Under the pieces are notes generated by a model. It worked only from the letters and a program-made list of their open reading frames with translations, did no database searches and was not told where the DNA came from. Made by a program: the position numbers and the translations under genes. A stretch of DNA of 64,000 nt, taken from assembly GCA_024743115.1 (NCBI GenBank), contig JANSXC010000014.1, positions 120,813-184,812 on the forward strand. Direction: 5' to 3'. Position 1 is the first letter of the stretch. Each line of letters begins with the position of its first letter. This document shows positions 25,851 to 35,207 of the stretch, piece by piece. Source of the DNA: a bacterium (GTDB taxonomy: Bacteria; Planctomycetota; UBA1135; UBA2386).

Positions 25851-27011
25851 ATGAACACGTTCCGCGCACTTCTCTTTCTGCTGGCCTTCGCTACCGCAGG
25901 CGGTTGCTGGGGCGGCGGTGGCTCGACTGGCAATGCCGGCCCGGGTGGTCAGGTCGCCGCTGCAGTCACGGGCGGCGGCCGCGTGCTGCTCGATCCGTTC
26001 GCGACGACCGCGGTTGCGCTCGGGATCATCGTGCTCGCGAACACGCTGCCTGTGGGGACGGCCGACGGGGACATCCGGTTCCGCCTGCCCGCCAACTCGG
26101 ACGTGGACCCGGAGGTCGATGAGGTGACTCTCGCGCCTGGCGAGACCCGCCAGGTGTTCGTGCGCGCGCTCGTGCCAGTGCTCGCCGTGCTCACGCTGGT
26201 CGTGATCGCCGAGTATGTGGTCTCCGGGCTGGTGCGGGACTTCACGGTGAGTTGGCAGAACGCCGCAGCCGACAGCAACGCGCTCGGGATCCTCGGTGCG
26301 CTCTATCCGACGCAGTTGACCGCCTTGTTCTTCCTGTCGGCGATCTTGTCACCGATCGGCATTCTGACACGACACAGTTCGGCCCTCGTGCCGCCCAAGC
26401 TGCCGCTGCTCAACACCGATGTGCGGATGTTCGGCGCGATGTTCTTCTTCTTCACGCTGGCGCGACTGCAGCAGCTGTTCGACGGCACCCTGGACAACGT
26501 CACGTTCCCGGTCGGGCAAGGGGCAGAAGGTTACACGGTCAAGGCGACGCCGTCGGTGCCGCTCGCGGAAGGCGACTACTGTCTGTTCTGGCATTCGGTG
26601 GCGGAGGACATCCCGCTCGCCGACGCGACGCAGCAGTATCAGTTCGCATTCGTGATGGACAGCGACGCGAACGCGAGCAACAACTACGTCGCGAGTCCGA
26701 ACTTCCCGAACGACTTCTTCGCCGGGACCGACCGTTGGTACGAGCTCAACTACACGCCGGCGAACGGCTGGACGCTGCGTTGTCGGGTCGTCGGTCCGGG
26801 CAACTCGGTCAACACGGTTGCGAGCGCCGCGCACGTCATCGTCCGTGGCGACACGATGCTGCTGCTCGTGCCGCGGTCGGAGTTCGCCGTGGCGCGGCCG
26901 CCGTTCCGCGTGACGACGTTCTGCCACACCGGTGACTACGGCATCCCGGCGCCGCACGATTGGAGCGGTGATCCGACGCCAACCGTGGCCGAGCCGCTGC
27001 ACGCCTGGTAG
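25851..27011 (+). CDS. Lipoprotein of unknown function with hydrophobic segments
   Basis: A 386-residue protein. The ATG at 25851 gives a lipoprotein signal (LLFLLAFATAGGC) and a Gly-rich spacer. Several hydrophobic stretches follow (AVALGIIVLANTLPVG, VPVLAVLTLVVIAEYVV, LTALFFLSAIL), which may be membrane segments or buried strands. The C-terminal half looks like a beta domain (YCLFWHSVAEDIPLADATQQYQFAF, DRWYELNYTPANGWTLRCRVVG), similar in style to CARDB or Ig-like modules. No family was recognised. It converges on gcvP, with a short hairpin between them. Confidence 0.6.
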   Translation: MNTFRALLFLLAFATAGGCWGGGGSTGNAGPGGQVAAAVTGGGRVLLDPFATTAVALGIIVLANTLPVGTADGDIRFRLPANSDVDPEVDEVTLAPGETRQVFVRALVPVLAVLTLVVIAEYVVSGLVRDFTVSWQNAAADSNALGILGALYPTQLTALFFLSAILSPIGILTRHSSALVPPKLPLLNTDVRMFGAMFFFFTLARLQQLFDGTLDNVTFPVGQGAEGYTVKATPSVPLAEGDYCLFWHSVAEDIPLADATQQYQFAFVMDSDANASNNYVASPNFPNDFFAGTDRWYELNYTPANGWTLRCRVVGPGNSVNTVASAAHVIVRGDTMLLLVPRSEFAVARPPFRVTTFCHTGDYGIPAPHDWSGDPTPTVAEPLHAW

Positions 27012-27027
27012 CCGGCGACATGCCGGC
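27011..27027 (+). terminator. Hairpin between convergent genes
   Basis: GCCGGC-gacat-GCCGGC (6-bp stem, 5-nt loop) begins at the last base of the lipoprotein stop codon and lies before the end of gcvP. It has no T-tract, so a terminator role is only likely from its place. Confidence 0.35.
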
Positions 27028-27063
27028 GCGGCTACACGATCCTACGCGCAGGGCCAGGCGGTG

Positions 27064-29916
27064 CTATGCGTAGGCCTCGACCGGCGGACACGCGCAGACG
27101 AGGTTGCGGTCGCCGTGCACGTCGTTGACCCGCGCGACGGCCGGCCAGAACTTGTGGTCCTTGGTCCACGGCGCCGGGTAGGCGGCGCGCTCGCGGGTAT
27201 AGGGCCGGTCCCAGCTGTCCCCGGTGACCGCGGCCGCAGTGTGGGGCGCGTGCTTGATCACGTTGTCCTGCTTGTCCGCCTTGCCTTCCTCGATCTCACG
27301 GATCTCCTCGCGGATTGCGATCAGCGCGTCGCAGAACCGATCCATCTCGGCCTTCGACTCGCTCTCGGTCGGCTCGATCATCATCGTGCCCGCGACCGGG
27401 AAGCTCACGGTGGGCGCGTGGAAGCCGTAGTCCATGAGGCGCTTCGCGATGTCGCCAACCTCGATGCCCGCGCTCGCCTTGAGCTGGCGGACGTCGACGA
27501 TGCACTCGTGCGCGACCATGCCGTTCTGGCCGGTGTAAAGCACCGGGTAGTGGCCCTCGAGGCGCTTCGCGATGTAGTTCGCGGCCGCGATCGCGACCTG
27601 GGTCGCGCGGCGCAGGCCATCCGGCCCCATCATCGCGATGTAGGCGTAGCTGATCGTGAGGATCGAGGCGCTGCCCCAAGGTGCGGCGCTGACTGCGCCG
27701 ATCGCCTGCTCGCCGCCGGTCGGGATCACCGGGTGACCCGGCAGGAACGGCGCGAGGTGCGAACGGCAGCAGATCGGTCCCATGCCCGGGCCACCGCCGC
27801 CGTGCGGGATGCAGAACGTCTTGTGCAGGTTGAGGTGGCACACGTCGGCGCCGAGCTCACCGGGCCGCAGCAGGCCGACCTGGGCGTTCATGTTCGCGCC
27901 GTCCATGTAGACCTGGCCGCCGTGCTCGTGCACCACGGTGCAGATCTGCTGGATCGCCTCCTCGAACACGCCGTGCGTCGATGGATAGGTGACCATGAGC
28001 GCTGCCAGGTTGTCCTGGTGCTCGGCGGCTTTGGCGTTGAGGTCCGGCAGATCGATGTTGCCGTCGTCGTCGCACTTGACGACCACGACCTTCATGCCGC
28101 ACATCGAGGCGGTCGCCGGGTTGGTGCCGTGCGCGCTGCTGGGGATCAGGCAGACGTTGCGTTGCTCCTGGCCATTGGCGCGGTGGTAGGCGCGGATGAT
28201 CGACAGTCCCGAGTATTCACCCTGAGAACCAGCGTTCGGCTGCAGCGAGCAGCCGTCGAAGCCGGTGATCTCACAGAGCCAGCGCGACAGTTCGTCGAAC
28301 ATGCGCTGGTAGCCCTTCGTCTGAGCCAGCGGCGCGAAGGGATGGATCGCACCGAAACCGGGTAGCGAGACCGGGTACATCTCGGTCGTCGCGTTGAGCT
28401 TCATCGTGCACGAGCCGAGCGGAATCATCGACGTCGTCAGCGAGAGGTCCTTCTGCTGCAGGCGGTGAACGTAGCGCAGGAGCTCGTGCTCGCAGTGGTA
28501 GCTGTGGAACGTCGGGTGGTCGCAGAAGGACGATTGGCGAGTAAGGTCGCCGAGGTCCGGCGCTGTTGCCACCTCCAGCGAACCGGCGTCGCCGCCGAAC
28601 GCGGTCAGCAGGTCGACGAGATCGTGCTCGTCGACCGTCTCGTCGAGCGTGATGCCGAGGCTGCCGTCACCGAAGTCACGCAGGTTGATGCCCGCCGCGG
28701 TCGCGGCCTGGATGACAGCGTCGCTGCCGTTCTTCGGGCGCACGCGCAGCGTATCGAAGACCGTGCCGTCCTGGACCTCATGACCGAGTGCTTGCAGGCT
28801 CGCGGCCAGCGACGCGGTCTGCGTGCGGATGCGATCGGCGATCGCGCGCAGGCCATCGGGCCCGTGGTAGACGGCATACATGCTCGCCATGACCGCGAGC
28901 AGGACCTGGGCGGTGCAGATGTTGGAAGTTGCGCGTTCGCGGCGAATGTGTTGTTCGCGCGTGCCGAGCGCCAGACGCAACGCGGGTGCGCCGGTCGCGT
29001 CGATCGTCATGCCGACGATGCGCCCCGGCAGTTGCCGCTGGAACGTCTTGGTGGCGACCATGTAGCCCGCGTGCGGGCCGCCGTAGCCGAGCGGTACGCC
29101 GAAGCGCTGCGAGCTGCCGCAGACGATGTCCGCGCCCATCTCACCGGGTGGCCGCAGCACCGTGAGTGCAAGCAGGTCGGCGACCACCGTGCTGAACGCG
29201 CCGGCAGCCTTGGCGCGCGCGATCATCGGCGAGAGGTCCTCGACCTTGCCGTCGCTGCCCGGGTAGTAGAACAGCGCGCCGAAGTGCTGGTCGCCGAACT
29301 GTGCCGTGTGCGGGTCGCCGACCTCGATCTCGATGCCGAGCGGCTCCGCCCGCTGCTGAACCACGGCAAGCGTCTGCGGGTGGCAGTTCTGGTCGACGAA
29401 GAACGTGTCGGCGTCGCCCTTGTGCAAACGGTGGCTCATGGCCATCGCCTCGGCCGCCGCGGTGGCCTCGTCGAGCAGTGAGCTGTTGGCGACCTCGAGG
29501 CCCGTGAGGTCGATGACGAGCGTCTGGTAGTTGAGTAGCGCTTCCAGTCGACCCTGGGAGATCTCGGCCTGGTAGGGGGTGTACTGGGTGTACCAACCCG
29601 GGTTCTCGAGGATGTTGCGTTGGATCACCGCCGGTGTCAGCGTGCCGTGGTAGCCCATGCCGAGGTAGCTGCGCCGCACCTCGTTCTCACTGGCCATCGC
29701 GGTGAGGTTCGCGAGTGCGTCGCGCTCACTCGCCGCAGCCGGCAACTGCAGTTCGCCCGCCCAGCGGATCTTGCTCGGGATCGCGCGGTCGGTGAGTTCT
29801 TCGAGATCCTTGCAGCCGAGGGCCGTGAGCATCTCGGTGAGCTCGGATTCGCTGGGGCCGAGGTGACGGCGCGCGAAGTTGTCGAAGCGGGGAAACCGGT
29901 CGGAGGTGCTGGCCAT
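27064..29916 (-). CDS. gcvP: Glycine dehydrogenase (P-protein of the glycine cleavage system)
   Basis: The 950 residues give the full-length single-chain P-protein. It decarboxylates glycine with PLP and passes the aminomethyl group to lipoylated H-protein. It opens with [17 protein letters not shown], followed by [39 protein letters not shown]. The C-terminal half has [42 protein letters not shown] and the cofactor lysine in [22 protein letters not shown]. gcvT and gcvH are not next to it. A TATAAC -10 box 17 bases from the ATG leaves no room for a glycine riboswitch in the leader. Confidence 0.97.
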   Translation of the reverse strand: MASTSDRFPRFDNFARRHLGPSESELTEMLTALGCKDLEELTDRAIPSKIRWAGELQLPAAASERDALANLTAMASENEVRRSYLGMGYHGTLTPAVIQRNILENPGWYTQYTPYQAEISQGRLEALLNYQTLVIDLTGLEVANSSLLDEATAAAEAMAMSHRLHKGDADTFFVDQNCHPQTLAVVQQRAEPLGIEIEVGDPHTAQFGDQHFGALFYYPGSDGKVEDLSPMIARAKAAGAFSTVVADLLALTVLRPPGEMGADIVCGSSQRFGVPLGYGGPHAGYMVATKTFQRQLPGRIVGMTIDATGAPALRLALGTREQHIRRERATSNICTAQVLLAVMASMYAVYHGPDGLRAIADRIRTQTASLAASLQALGHEVQDGTVFDTLRVRPKNGSDAVIQAATAAGINLRDFGDGSLGITLDETVDEHDLVDLLTAFGGDAGSLEVATAPDLGDLTRQSSFCDHPTFHSYHCEHELLRYVHRLQQKDLSLTTSMIPLGSCTMKLNATTEMYPVSLPGFGAIHPFAPLAQTKGYQRMFDELSRWLCEITGFDGCSLQPNAGSQGEYSGLSIIRAYHRANGQEQRNVCLIPSSAHGTNPATASMCGMKVVVVKCDDDGNIDLPDLNAKAAEHQDNLAALMVTYPSTHGVFEEAIQQICTVVHEHGGQVYMDGANMNAQVGLLRPGELGADVCHLNLHKTFCIPHGGGGPGMGPICCRSHLAPFLPGHPVIPTGGEQAIGAVSAAPWGSASILTISYAYIAMMGPDGLRRATQVAIAAANYIAKRLEGHYPVLYTGQNGMVAHECIVDVRQLKASAGIEVGDIAKRLMDYGFHAPTVSFPVAGTMMIEPTESESKAEMDRFCDALIAIREEIREIEEGKADKQDNVIKHAPHTAAAVTGDSWDRPYTRERAAYPAPWTKDHKFWPAVARVNDVHGDRNLVCACPPVEAYA

Positions 29917-29933
29917 GGCGTTCAGGGGCGAAC

Positions 29934-29962
29934 GTTATAGGAGCCGGGCGGGTCGGGTTGAA
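29934..29962 (-). promoter_or_regulatory. Promoter of gcvP
   Basis: On the minus strand TTCAAC (29962-29957) and TATAAC (29939-29934) are separated by 17 bases. The -10 box ends 17 bases before the ATG, so the leader is about 10 bases. The -35 box lies in the loop of the hairpin at 29947-29970. Confidence 0.5.
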
Positions 29963-29970
29963 GACCCGCC
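29947..29970 (-). terminator. 8-bp hairpin after the metallopeptidase gene, overlapping the gcvP promoter
   Basis: GGCGGGTC/GACCCGCC form a perfect 8-bp stem with an 8-nt loop, 59 bases past the stop of the metallopeptidase gene and over the gcvP -35 region. No T-tract follows. It may end the upstream transcript or bind a regulator. Confidence 0.4.
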
Positions 29971-30028
29971 GGGACAGAACCGGTGGTGCGTCGAGCCGCC
30001 TTGGAGCGCGTTGCCGGCGGGCAAGCCG

Positions 30029-33000
30029 TCAGCGGGCTCGGAACTTCCTCGCCCAGCGCGAGACCTGCGTGTGGAATTTCGTATCGGCGACATCCGCGGC
30101 CGCCCGGAGTACCCCGAGGCCGTCGAGGAACAACACGAACGGATAGCGGCCCCGGAAGGGTCGTCCGATGTCGTGCTCGATGATTGGCAGCGGTTGGCCG
30201 CGGACGTCGGCGACCTGGCGCTGCACGTCTTTGCGATCCTGGGCGGACATGTCCTTGGGCACCGCGAGCACCCAGGACTGGGGGTGCTCGTGCGGGCGGT
30301 TCAGCAGACGCGCGAGCGTCGGGATCGCCCGCGGCATGATCACCTCGGCGATGTCCTCGGCGTTCTTCGGGATCCAGAGCACCAGGGTGCCGTCCGGGCT
30401 GACCGGGAACCCGCGGGTCGGCAGCGACAGCAGCTCCGCCAGCTTCGCCGAGGGCGTGCCCGCGAGATCCAGGCCGACCATGCGGCCGTGTTCCTGGTGA
30501 TCGAGGCGCTGGACCGTGGGTTGCTGGACGCGAATCGAGCCCATGCCCATCGCGAATCCGACATGGCCCTCGATCGGCGCGCCGTCGTGGACCGAGTAGA
30601 GAATCGGCTCTTCGTCGTTGAGTCGGATCTCGACGCGCGGGCCGCGCACCGTGATCTCGTAGTCGAACCAGGCGCCGTCATCGGAGACCTCGACCCGGCG
30701 GGCCGGGTTCATCCGCGGCATGTTGCCGTCGCGTTCCCAGAGGCCCTCGAATCGCATGCTCACGCGGCCGAAGCGCTGGTTCGTGGCACGGCGGCCGACC
30801 GCGTACTCGAAGTCGCCCGACGTGAACCGCAGGCGCAGGCCACGATCCCGGCGGGAGTGCCCGAAGATGAGCGCGCCACGCACGTACGAGGTCGTGAAGT
30901 GGACGCGGCCGCGCAACACGTACACGCCCGGCGACAGCCATGCGACCGTGTGCACGAACGCGTCACGCTGATGTGCGCGGCGGTCGACGCTGCCGGTGCC
31001 TTCGCGCGGCTTCTCGCGGCCGACGTGCACGTCGCCGTTGGGCTCGACGTACCAGAGCCCGGTCTTGCGCCGGTCGTCGAACGTCGTCAGGCTCGACTCG
31101 GTCCAACCGTGGCCGCCGAGGTAGGTCGGCACCGCGGGTGGTGGCGGGGTCGGCGCCCCCGCGGTCTTGGTCGGCGCGGGTGTTGCCCCGGCGCGCGCCG
31201 GCAGGTCGAGCAGTCGGGCGAGTTCGTCGTGCTCTGCGGCGAGCGCCGCGGCCGCCTTCACGTGGCCGGCGGCTCGCAGAACGTCGGCGCGGTCACCGAG
31301 CGACTTGATGAACTGCGTCGTGCGTGCGAGCTGACCCGGCAAGGGCGTCGCGGGCGGTTTCCCGACGCCGGGGAAGCGTGTGCGCGCGAGTGCCGTAAAG
31401 GCCTGCGCGGCGTTCTGGCTCGGCAGCTGCTGCGTTGACACGACCGCCGCGAGCGTCGTGTCGGGCCGCCAGCCATCGACGGCGAGCGACCAGATGCAGG
31501 CCGCGACGGTGCCCTCGTGATCGCCGACCTCGCTGAGCAGGCGCGTTGCGGCCGCGGCGTGATCCTGGCCGAAGAACGGCTCGGCGCGCGTGCGCGCCCA
31601 CGACCAGGTCGGGCGATCCAGGACCTTCTTCATCGACTCGCCAGGGCCGACCTTGCCGTAGGCCTCGACCCATTTGTTGTCCTTGTTCCGCTCGCGGACG
31701 AGCCAGCGGCCGACACCGCGCAGGAAGCCCTGCCAGCCTTCGAGGAAGCCCTCGAGGTCCGCAGGTCGCCCGTCCTTGCCGTCGCAGAACGTCTTCTCGA
31801 AGTAGCCGACCGGGTTCTTGCGCGAGGCTCGCGAGTTCTTCTCGAAGCGCGCGAGCGCGTCGCCGAAGAGCGGCTTGCCCGTCGGCGGGAACGTGCGGAG
31901 GTACGCATAGAGTGCGTAGCCTGCCTTGTAGTTGTCGCGATACTCCTCGATCGTGCCCTTCAGCAGCTTCTCGAACTTCTTGCGCCGGCCGTAGTCCTCG
32001 CGCCACGTGAAGTCGACGGCGCCCTTCCGCAGGTGGTTCTCGACGAACTCGGTGTCCGTCATCTTCGCGTAGTGACCGCCGGTCCAGACCGCGTGGCCCT
32101 CTTTGTACCAAGCGTTCAGGAACGGGGCGACGACGCCGTCGAAGCGGTGGGTGAGCTCGTGGGTCAGCGTGCGGCCGAGTGCGGGGATCGTGCTCCACGC
32201 AAACCGGATCGTGGTACGGTCACCGCTCTGGAAGCCGCCGGCCCACCAGTAGGGCGCGCCTTCGGTCTCGAGATCGGAATCCTCGGGGACGATGCGCACG
32301 ATGCCCTGGCGCTGCCCGAACGGATCCTTGCCGTAGTGGTTCGCCAGCCGGGCGTGGTGCAGCTCGACGCTCTTGGCGACGCCGAGCAGCGTGTCGTGAC
32401 CGCAGGTCGTCTCGACCCGGTACTTGCCCGTCAGGCTGACGGCGACGCCGGGATGCTGCCAGGTGTCGTGCGCGTCGGTGAACTCCGTGCGGGTCTTGTC
32501 GTCCATCGCCTCCAGTTCGGCGATGGTCCAGACCTTCGCTTCGCCCTGGGCATCGCGGTCGGAGCCCGAGAAGAACTCGCGCGCCCGCTGGCCGATGCTC
32601 GTCATGTCGGGAGGCGGTGGACCCTGCAAGTCCTTGAACGTCGCCTGGCGCGCGAGGCCGACGAGAATGCGCGCGGCGCGGATCGCCCGCTCCTTGACGA
32701 TGGCGGGATCGTCGCCGGCGGCCGGCTGGCGCCGCATCACCGCGAGCAGGCCGTTGAAGACGCGGTCGTAGTCGGGTGGCAGCGCGACCTGCAGGCGGCG
32801 CACCTTATCTGCGACCGCGGCGAGCGGTGCCGGCGTGCCGTCGGCGAGCGCGAGCAGGAGTTCGCTCGCGAACCCGAGGAGCTGCGCGCGCGGCGCGTTC
32901 TTCGAGCCGGTCGCGCGCTGCTTCTGGGCGAAGCGCGCGACCTCCGCGATCGCGGCGCTCCGCTTCTTGACGAGGTCGAGTGCGGGGCCGAGCTCGATCC

Positions 33001-33403
33001 CCTTGGGCAGCAGCTTCTTCTGTGCGCCGCTGAGCCCAAGTCGGCCGCGGTCGTTGATCGCGGCGCGCACGAGGCGGTGGATCCAGAGTTCCTGCAGGTC
33101 GGGGTCGTCGGCCGTGGCGTGCAGCAGGTCCAGCAGCACCTCGGTGCTGCACGGGTGCAGTTCGAGCGCTGCGCGGAAGTGGCGTCGGGCCTCGGCCAGA
33201 TCACCGTTTTGGAGTGCAGTCTTGCCGACCGACCAGCGAATCGCGGCAGGGCTGCCCTCCGCGGGTGTCGCGGACAAGGTGGCGAGCTCGGCGGGCATCG
33301 GCGCACCTGGTGGACACTGGGCGGCGAGGTCCACTCCGGTGGACAACACGAGCGCGGCGAGCACGCAGACGCGCGAGAGAGGCGAAAACCCGGGATTCGG
33401 CAT
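30029..33403 (-). CDS. Very large exported zinc-metallopeptidase-like protein with TPR and LamG-like parts
   Basis: A 1124-residue exported protein (signal MPNPGFSPLSRVCVLAALVLSTGVDLAAQ). The N-terminal region has a TPR-like segment (NGDLAEARRHFRAALELHPCSTEVLLDLLHATADD). Near residue 413 is THELTHRFDGVV, the H-E-x-x-H zinc motif, followed by WYKEGHAVW, whose Glu could be the third ligand as in gluzincins. About residues 760-930 look like a concanavalin/LamG-type jelly roll (YVRGALIFGHSRRDRGLRLRF, VEIRLNDEEPILYSVHDG). The last about 150 residues (TRGFPVSPDGTLVLWIPKNAEDI, YPFVLFLDGLGVLR) look thioredoxin-like without the Cys pair. Peptidase activity is inferred from the motif; the substrate is unknown. 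Confidence 0.7.
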   Translation of the reverse strand: MPNPGFSPLSRVCVLAALVLSTGVDLAAQCPPGAPMPAELATLSATPAEGSPAAIRWSVGKTALQNGDLAEARRHFRAALELHPCSTEVLLDLLHATADDPDLQELWIHRLVRAAINDRGRLGLSGAQKKLLPKGIELGPALDLVKKRSAAIAEVARFAQKQRATGSKNAPRAQLLGFASELLLALADGTPAPLAAVADKVRRLQVALPPDYDRVFNGLLAVMRRQPAAGDDPAIVKERAIRAARILVGLARQATFKDLQGPPPPDMTSIGQRAREFFSGSDRDAQGEAKVWTIAELEAMDDKTRTEFTDAHDTWQHPGVAVSLTGKYRVETTCGHDTLLGVAKSVELHHARLANHYGKDPFGQRQGIVRIVPEDSDLETEGAPYWWAGGFQSGDRTTIRFAWSTIPALGRTLTHELTHRFDGVVAPFLNAWYKEGHAVWTGGHYAKMTDTEFVENHLRKGAVDFTWREDYGRRKKFEKLLKGTIEEYRDNYKAGYALYAYLRTFPPTGKPLFGDALARFEKNSRASRKNPVGYFEKTFCDGKDGRPADLEGFLEGWQGFLRGVGRWLVRERNKDNKWVEAYGKVGPGESMKKVLDRPTWSWARTRAEPFFGQDHAAAATRLLSEVGDHEGTVAACIWSLAVDGWRPDTTLAAVVSTQQLPSQNAAQAFTALARTRFPGVGKPPATPLPGQLARTTQFIKSLGDRADVLRAAGHVKAAAALAAEHDELARLLDLPARAGATPAPTKTAGAPTPPPPAVPTYLGGHGWTESSLTTFDDRRKTGLWYVEPNGDVHVGREKPREGTGSVDRRAHQRDAFVHTVAWLSPGVYVLRGRVHFTTSYVRGALIFGHSRRDRGLRLRFTSGDFEYAVGRRATNQRFGRVSMRFEGLWERDGNMPRMNPARRVEVSDDGAWFDYEITVRGPRVEIRLNDEEPILYSVHDGAPIEGHVGFAMGMGSIRVQQPTVQRLDHQEHGRMVGLDLAGTPSAKLAELLSLPTRGFPVSPDGTLVLWIPKNAEDIAEVIMPRAIPTLARLLNRPHEHPQSWVLAVPKDMSAQDRKDVQRQVADVRGQPLPIIEHDIGRPFRGRYPFVLFLDGLGVLRAAADVADTKFHTQVSRWARKFRAR

Positions 33404-33429
33404 GCGACGACTGCGGAGGGGGCCGCGTC

Positions 33430-34275
33430 ATGTTCGCCGACATGACGGAAGGTCGCAAGTCGGGAAACGGGTTCGTAGGGTTGGGCGCGATGGCAGCGGC
33501 GCCCGAGTTACGAGAACGGTTCGAACGCGACGGTTTCGTCGGGCCGATTGACGTTCTCACGCCCGCCGAATGCGGACCCGTTCGCGCTGCCATCGTAGAG
33601 ATCCTCGCGGACCTGCCCGGTTACGAGCCACGACTCTACGAGGTCGAGCGGGCTCACGGCGCGCGCCCGGACGAGGTGGTCGCCCACTTCCTCGGTGGCT
33701 GGCGCGTGCAGCAGGCGCTGCGGGAACTCGTATTCGAACCGCGCATCACCAGACTCGCGGCGATGCTGCTCGGCGTCGACCGGCTGCGGTTCTTCCACGA
33801 CCAGGTCTTCAGCAAGCCACCCGGTCACCCCGGCGTCGTGCCGTGGCACCAGGACTACTCCTATTGGCAACGTACTGCGCCGGCGTGCCACATCACCGTC
33901 AACCTGCTGCTCGATGACAGCGACGAGGACAGCGGTTGCCTGCAGTTCCTCCCCGGCAGTCATCGCCTACCGCTGCTGCCGAGCATCCCGTTCGACAGCG
34001 ACCTCGAAGCGATTCGCGAACACATCGCGCCGGAGATCCCATGGCACCCGGTCGCTGTGCCGTGTCGCGCGGGGCAGGCGACGCTCCATCACAGCTACAC
34101 GCTGCATGGCAGTGGCCCGAACCGCAGTGATCGGTGGCGTCGCGCGGCCGTGCTCAACTACATGGGCGCGGACGTACGGGTCGCGGACGACTCGGCGCCG
34201 CTGCTGCGCGGTGTACCGCACCTGCCGAAGGGTGCGGTGGTGGCGGGGGAGTGCTTCCCGATTGTCCTGGGGTAG
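33430..34275 (+). CDS. Phytanoyl-CoA dioxygenase (PhyH) family Fe(II)/2-oxoglutarate oxygenase
   Basis: The 281-residue protein has the PhyH double-stranded beta-helix. RDGFVGPIDVLTPAEC starts the fold, PWHQDYSYW holds His140 and Asp142 as iron ligands, and LHHSYTLHGSGPNRS holds the distal His226 with an Arg for 2-oxoglutarate. CHITVNLLLDDSDEDSGCLQFLPGSH is the typical central block. Such enzymes hydroxylate small molecules; the substrate is not known here. The ATG at 33430 follows a GGAGGGGG ribosome site. Alternatives at 33442 and 33490 are in frame. Only 26 bases separate it from the divergent metallopeptidase gene. Confidence 0.85.
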   Translation: MFADMTEGRKSGNGFVGLGAMAAAPELRERFERDGFVGPIDVLTPAECGPVRAAIVEILADLPGYEPRLYEVERAHGARPDEVVAHFLGGWRVQQALRELVFEPRITRLAAMLLGVDRLRFFHDQVFSKPPGHPGVVPWHQDYSYWQRTAPACHITVNLLLDDSDEDSGCLQFLPGSHRLPLLPSIPFDSDLEAIREHIAPEIPWHPVAVPCRAGQATLHHSYTLHGSGPNRSDRWRRAAVLNYMGADVRVADDSAPLLRGVPHLPKGAVVAGECFPIVLG

Positions 34276-34285
34276 AAGCGCCGGT

Positions 34286-35152
34286 CTACGGGATCCGCTC
34301 GACCGTGAAGGGGCCGTTCGCGCGCACGTAGAGCAGGCATTGCTCGTCCGGGGCGGCCATCCCGAACTCGGTGGGGCCGTCCGCGCCCAGGTAGCTGCCC
34401 GGTTCGAGCGTTCGGACCAGCGCTCCGCCAGCGCGCGATTCGACGGGGCCCTGGATGACGATGACGCGCAGTTGCGCGGCCCGGCTCACGAGTCGTCCGC
34501 GGAACCCCGCGGGCAGCCTGAGCATGGCCCCGCGCAGTCGCCCCGGCTCGACGACGCCCCAGAGGAAGCTGATCGCCGCGCCGCCCGACTGTGGGCGGCG
34601 CGGCGACGTGCCGTCGGTGAGGGCGCCTGCATCGAGCCACACCAGGTTCGAGGGGGCGACGTTCACGGGACGTTCGCCGCTGTCGAACCGGCGCACCGTC
34701 GGCAGGACGAGATAGGGGCCCTCGTCGATCTCGATGTAGGCCAGGTTGTTCGGCTCCTTCGCAGCCGTGATGTGGACTTCGCCCTTCGGTTGCGTCCAGA
34801 ACGAGCCCGCCGGCAGCCACATCCGCGCCGCCTCCGGGTCGTCGTTGTGCACGAGGCCGTGGATGACGACACCGCGGTAGGACACGTTGTGGATGTGCGG
34901 GGGCGAGCAGAATCCGTCCTCGAAGCGGATCAGGTAGCCCGTCGGGACGACGCCTTTACGATCGCCCCACAGCGTTCCCGCCTTCGGACTCTGGTCACCA
35001 CGGGCGGGGTTCAACTGTTCCCAGACGACGTCCGAGACCGTTACGACTTCGACCGTGGCCGCGCTGGACGTTGGTTGGTGGTGGTCGGGCGAGGTGGCGC
35101 AGCCCATGGCCCCGAGCAAGGCCGACAGGGTCGCGAATCGAGTGCGGCGCAT
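34286..35152 (-). CDS. DUF4437 double-cupin lipoprotein
   Basis: The 288-residue protein has a lipoprotein signal ([17 protein letters not shown]) from the ATG at 35152. The body matches DUF4437 proteins as I recall them: [36 protein letters not shown] [40 protein letters not shown] and [13 protein letters not shown] second cupin half follows ([22 protein letters not shown]). The H-I-H pair in the first cupin could hold a metal. The function is not known. It lies 55 bases past the BNR gene on the same strand and could be co-transcribed with it. Confidence 0.8.
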   Translation of the reverse strand: MRRTRFATLSALLGAMGCATSPDHHQPTSSAATVEVVTVSDVVWEQLNPARGDQSPKAGTLWGDRKGVVPTGYLIRFEDGFCSPPHIHNVSYRGVVIHGLVHNDDPEAARMWLPAGSFWTQPKGEVHITAAKEPNNLAYIEIDEGPYLVLPTVRRFDSGERPVNVAPSNLVWLDAGALTDGTSPRRPQSGGAAISFLWGVVEPGRLRGAMLRLPAGFRGRLVSRAAQLRVIVIQGPVESRAGGALVRTLEPGSYLGADGPTEFGMAAPDEQCLLYVRANGPFTVERIP

Positions 35153-35207
35153 GGGGTGGAGCCTAACTGAGCCGGGTGCCGTGCAGCGCTTGATGTCAGG
35201 CCTGACT

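Noticed and set aside
28465..29481. Plus-strand open frame opposite gcvP
   Set aside because: gcvP is unmistakable on the minus strand; this is an antisense shadow in GC-rich DNA.
29917..30028. Glycine riboswitch before gcvP
   Set aside because: The predicted leader is only about 10 bases and no tandem aptamer-like structure is visible.
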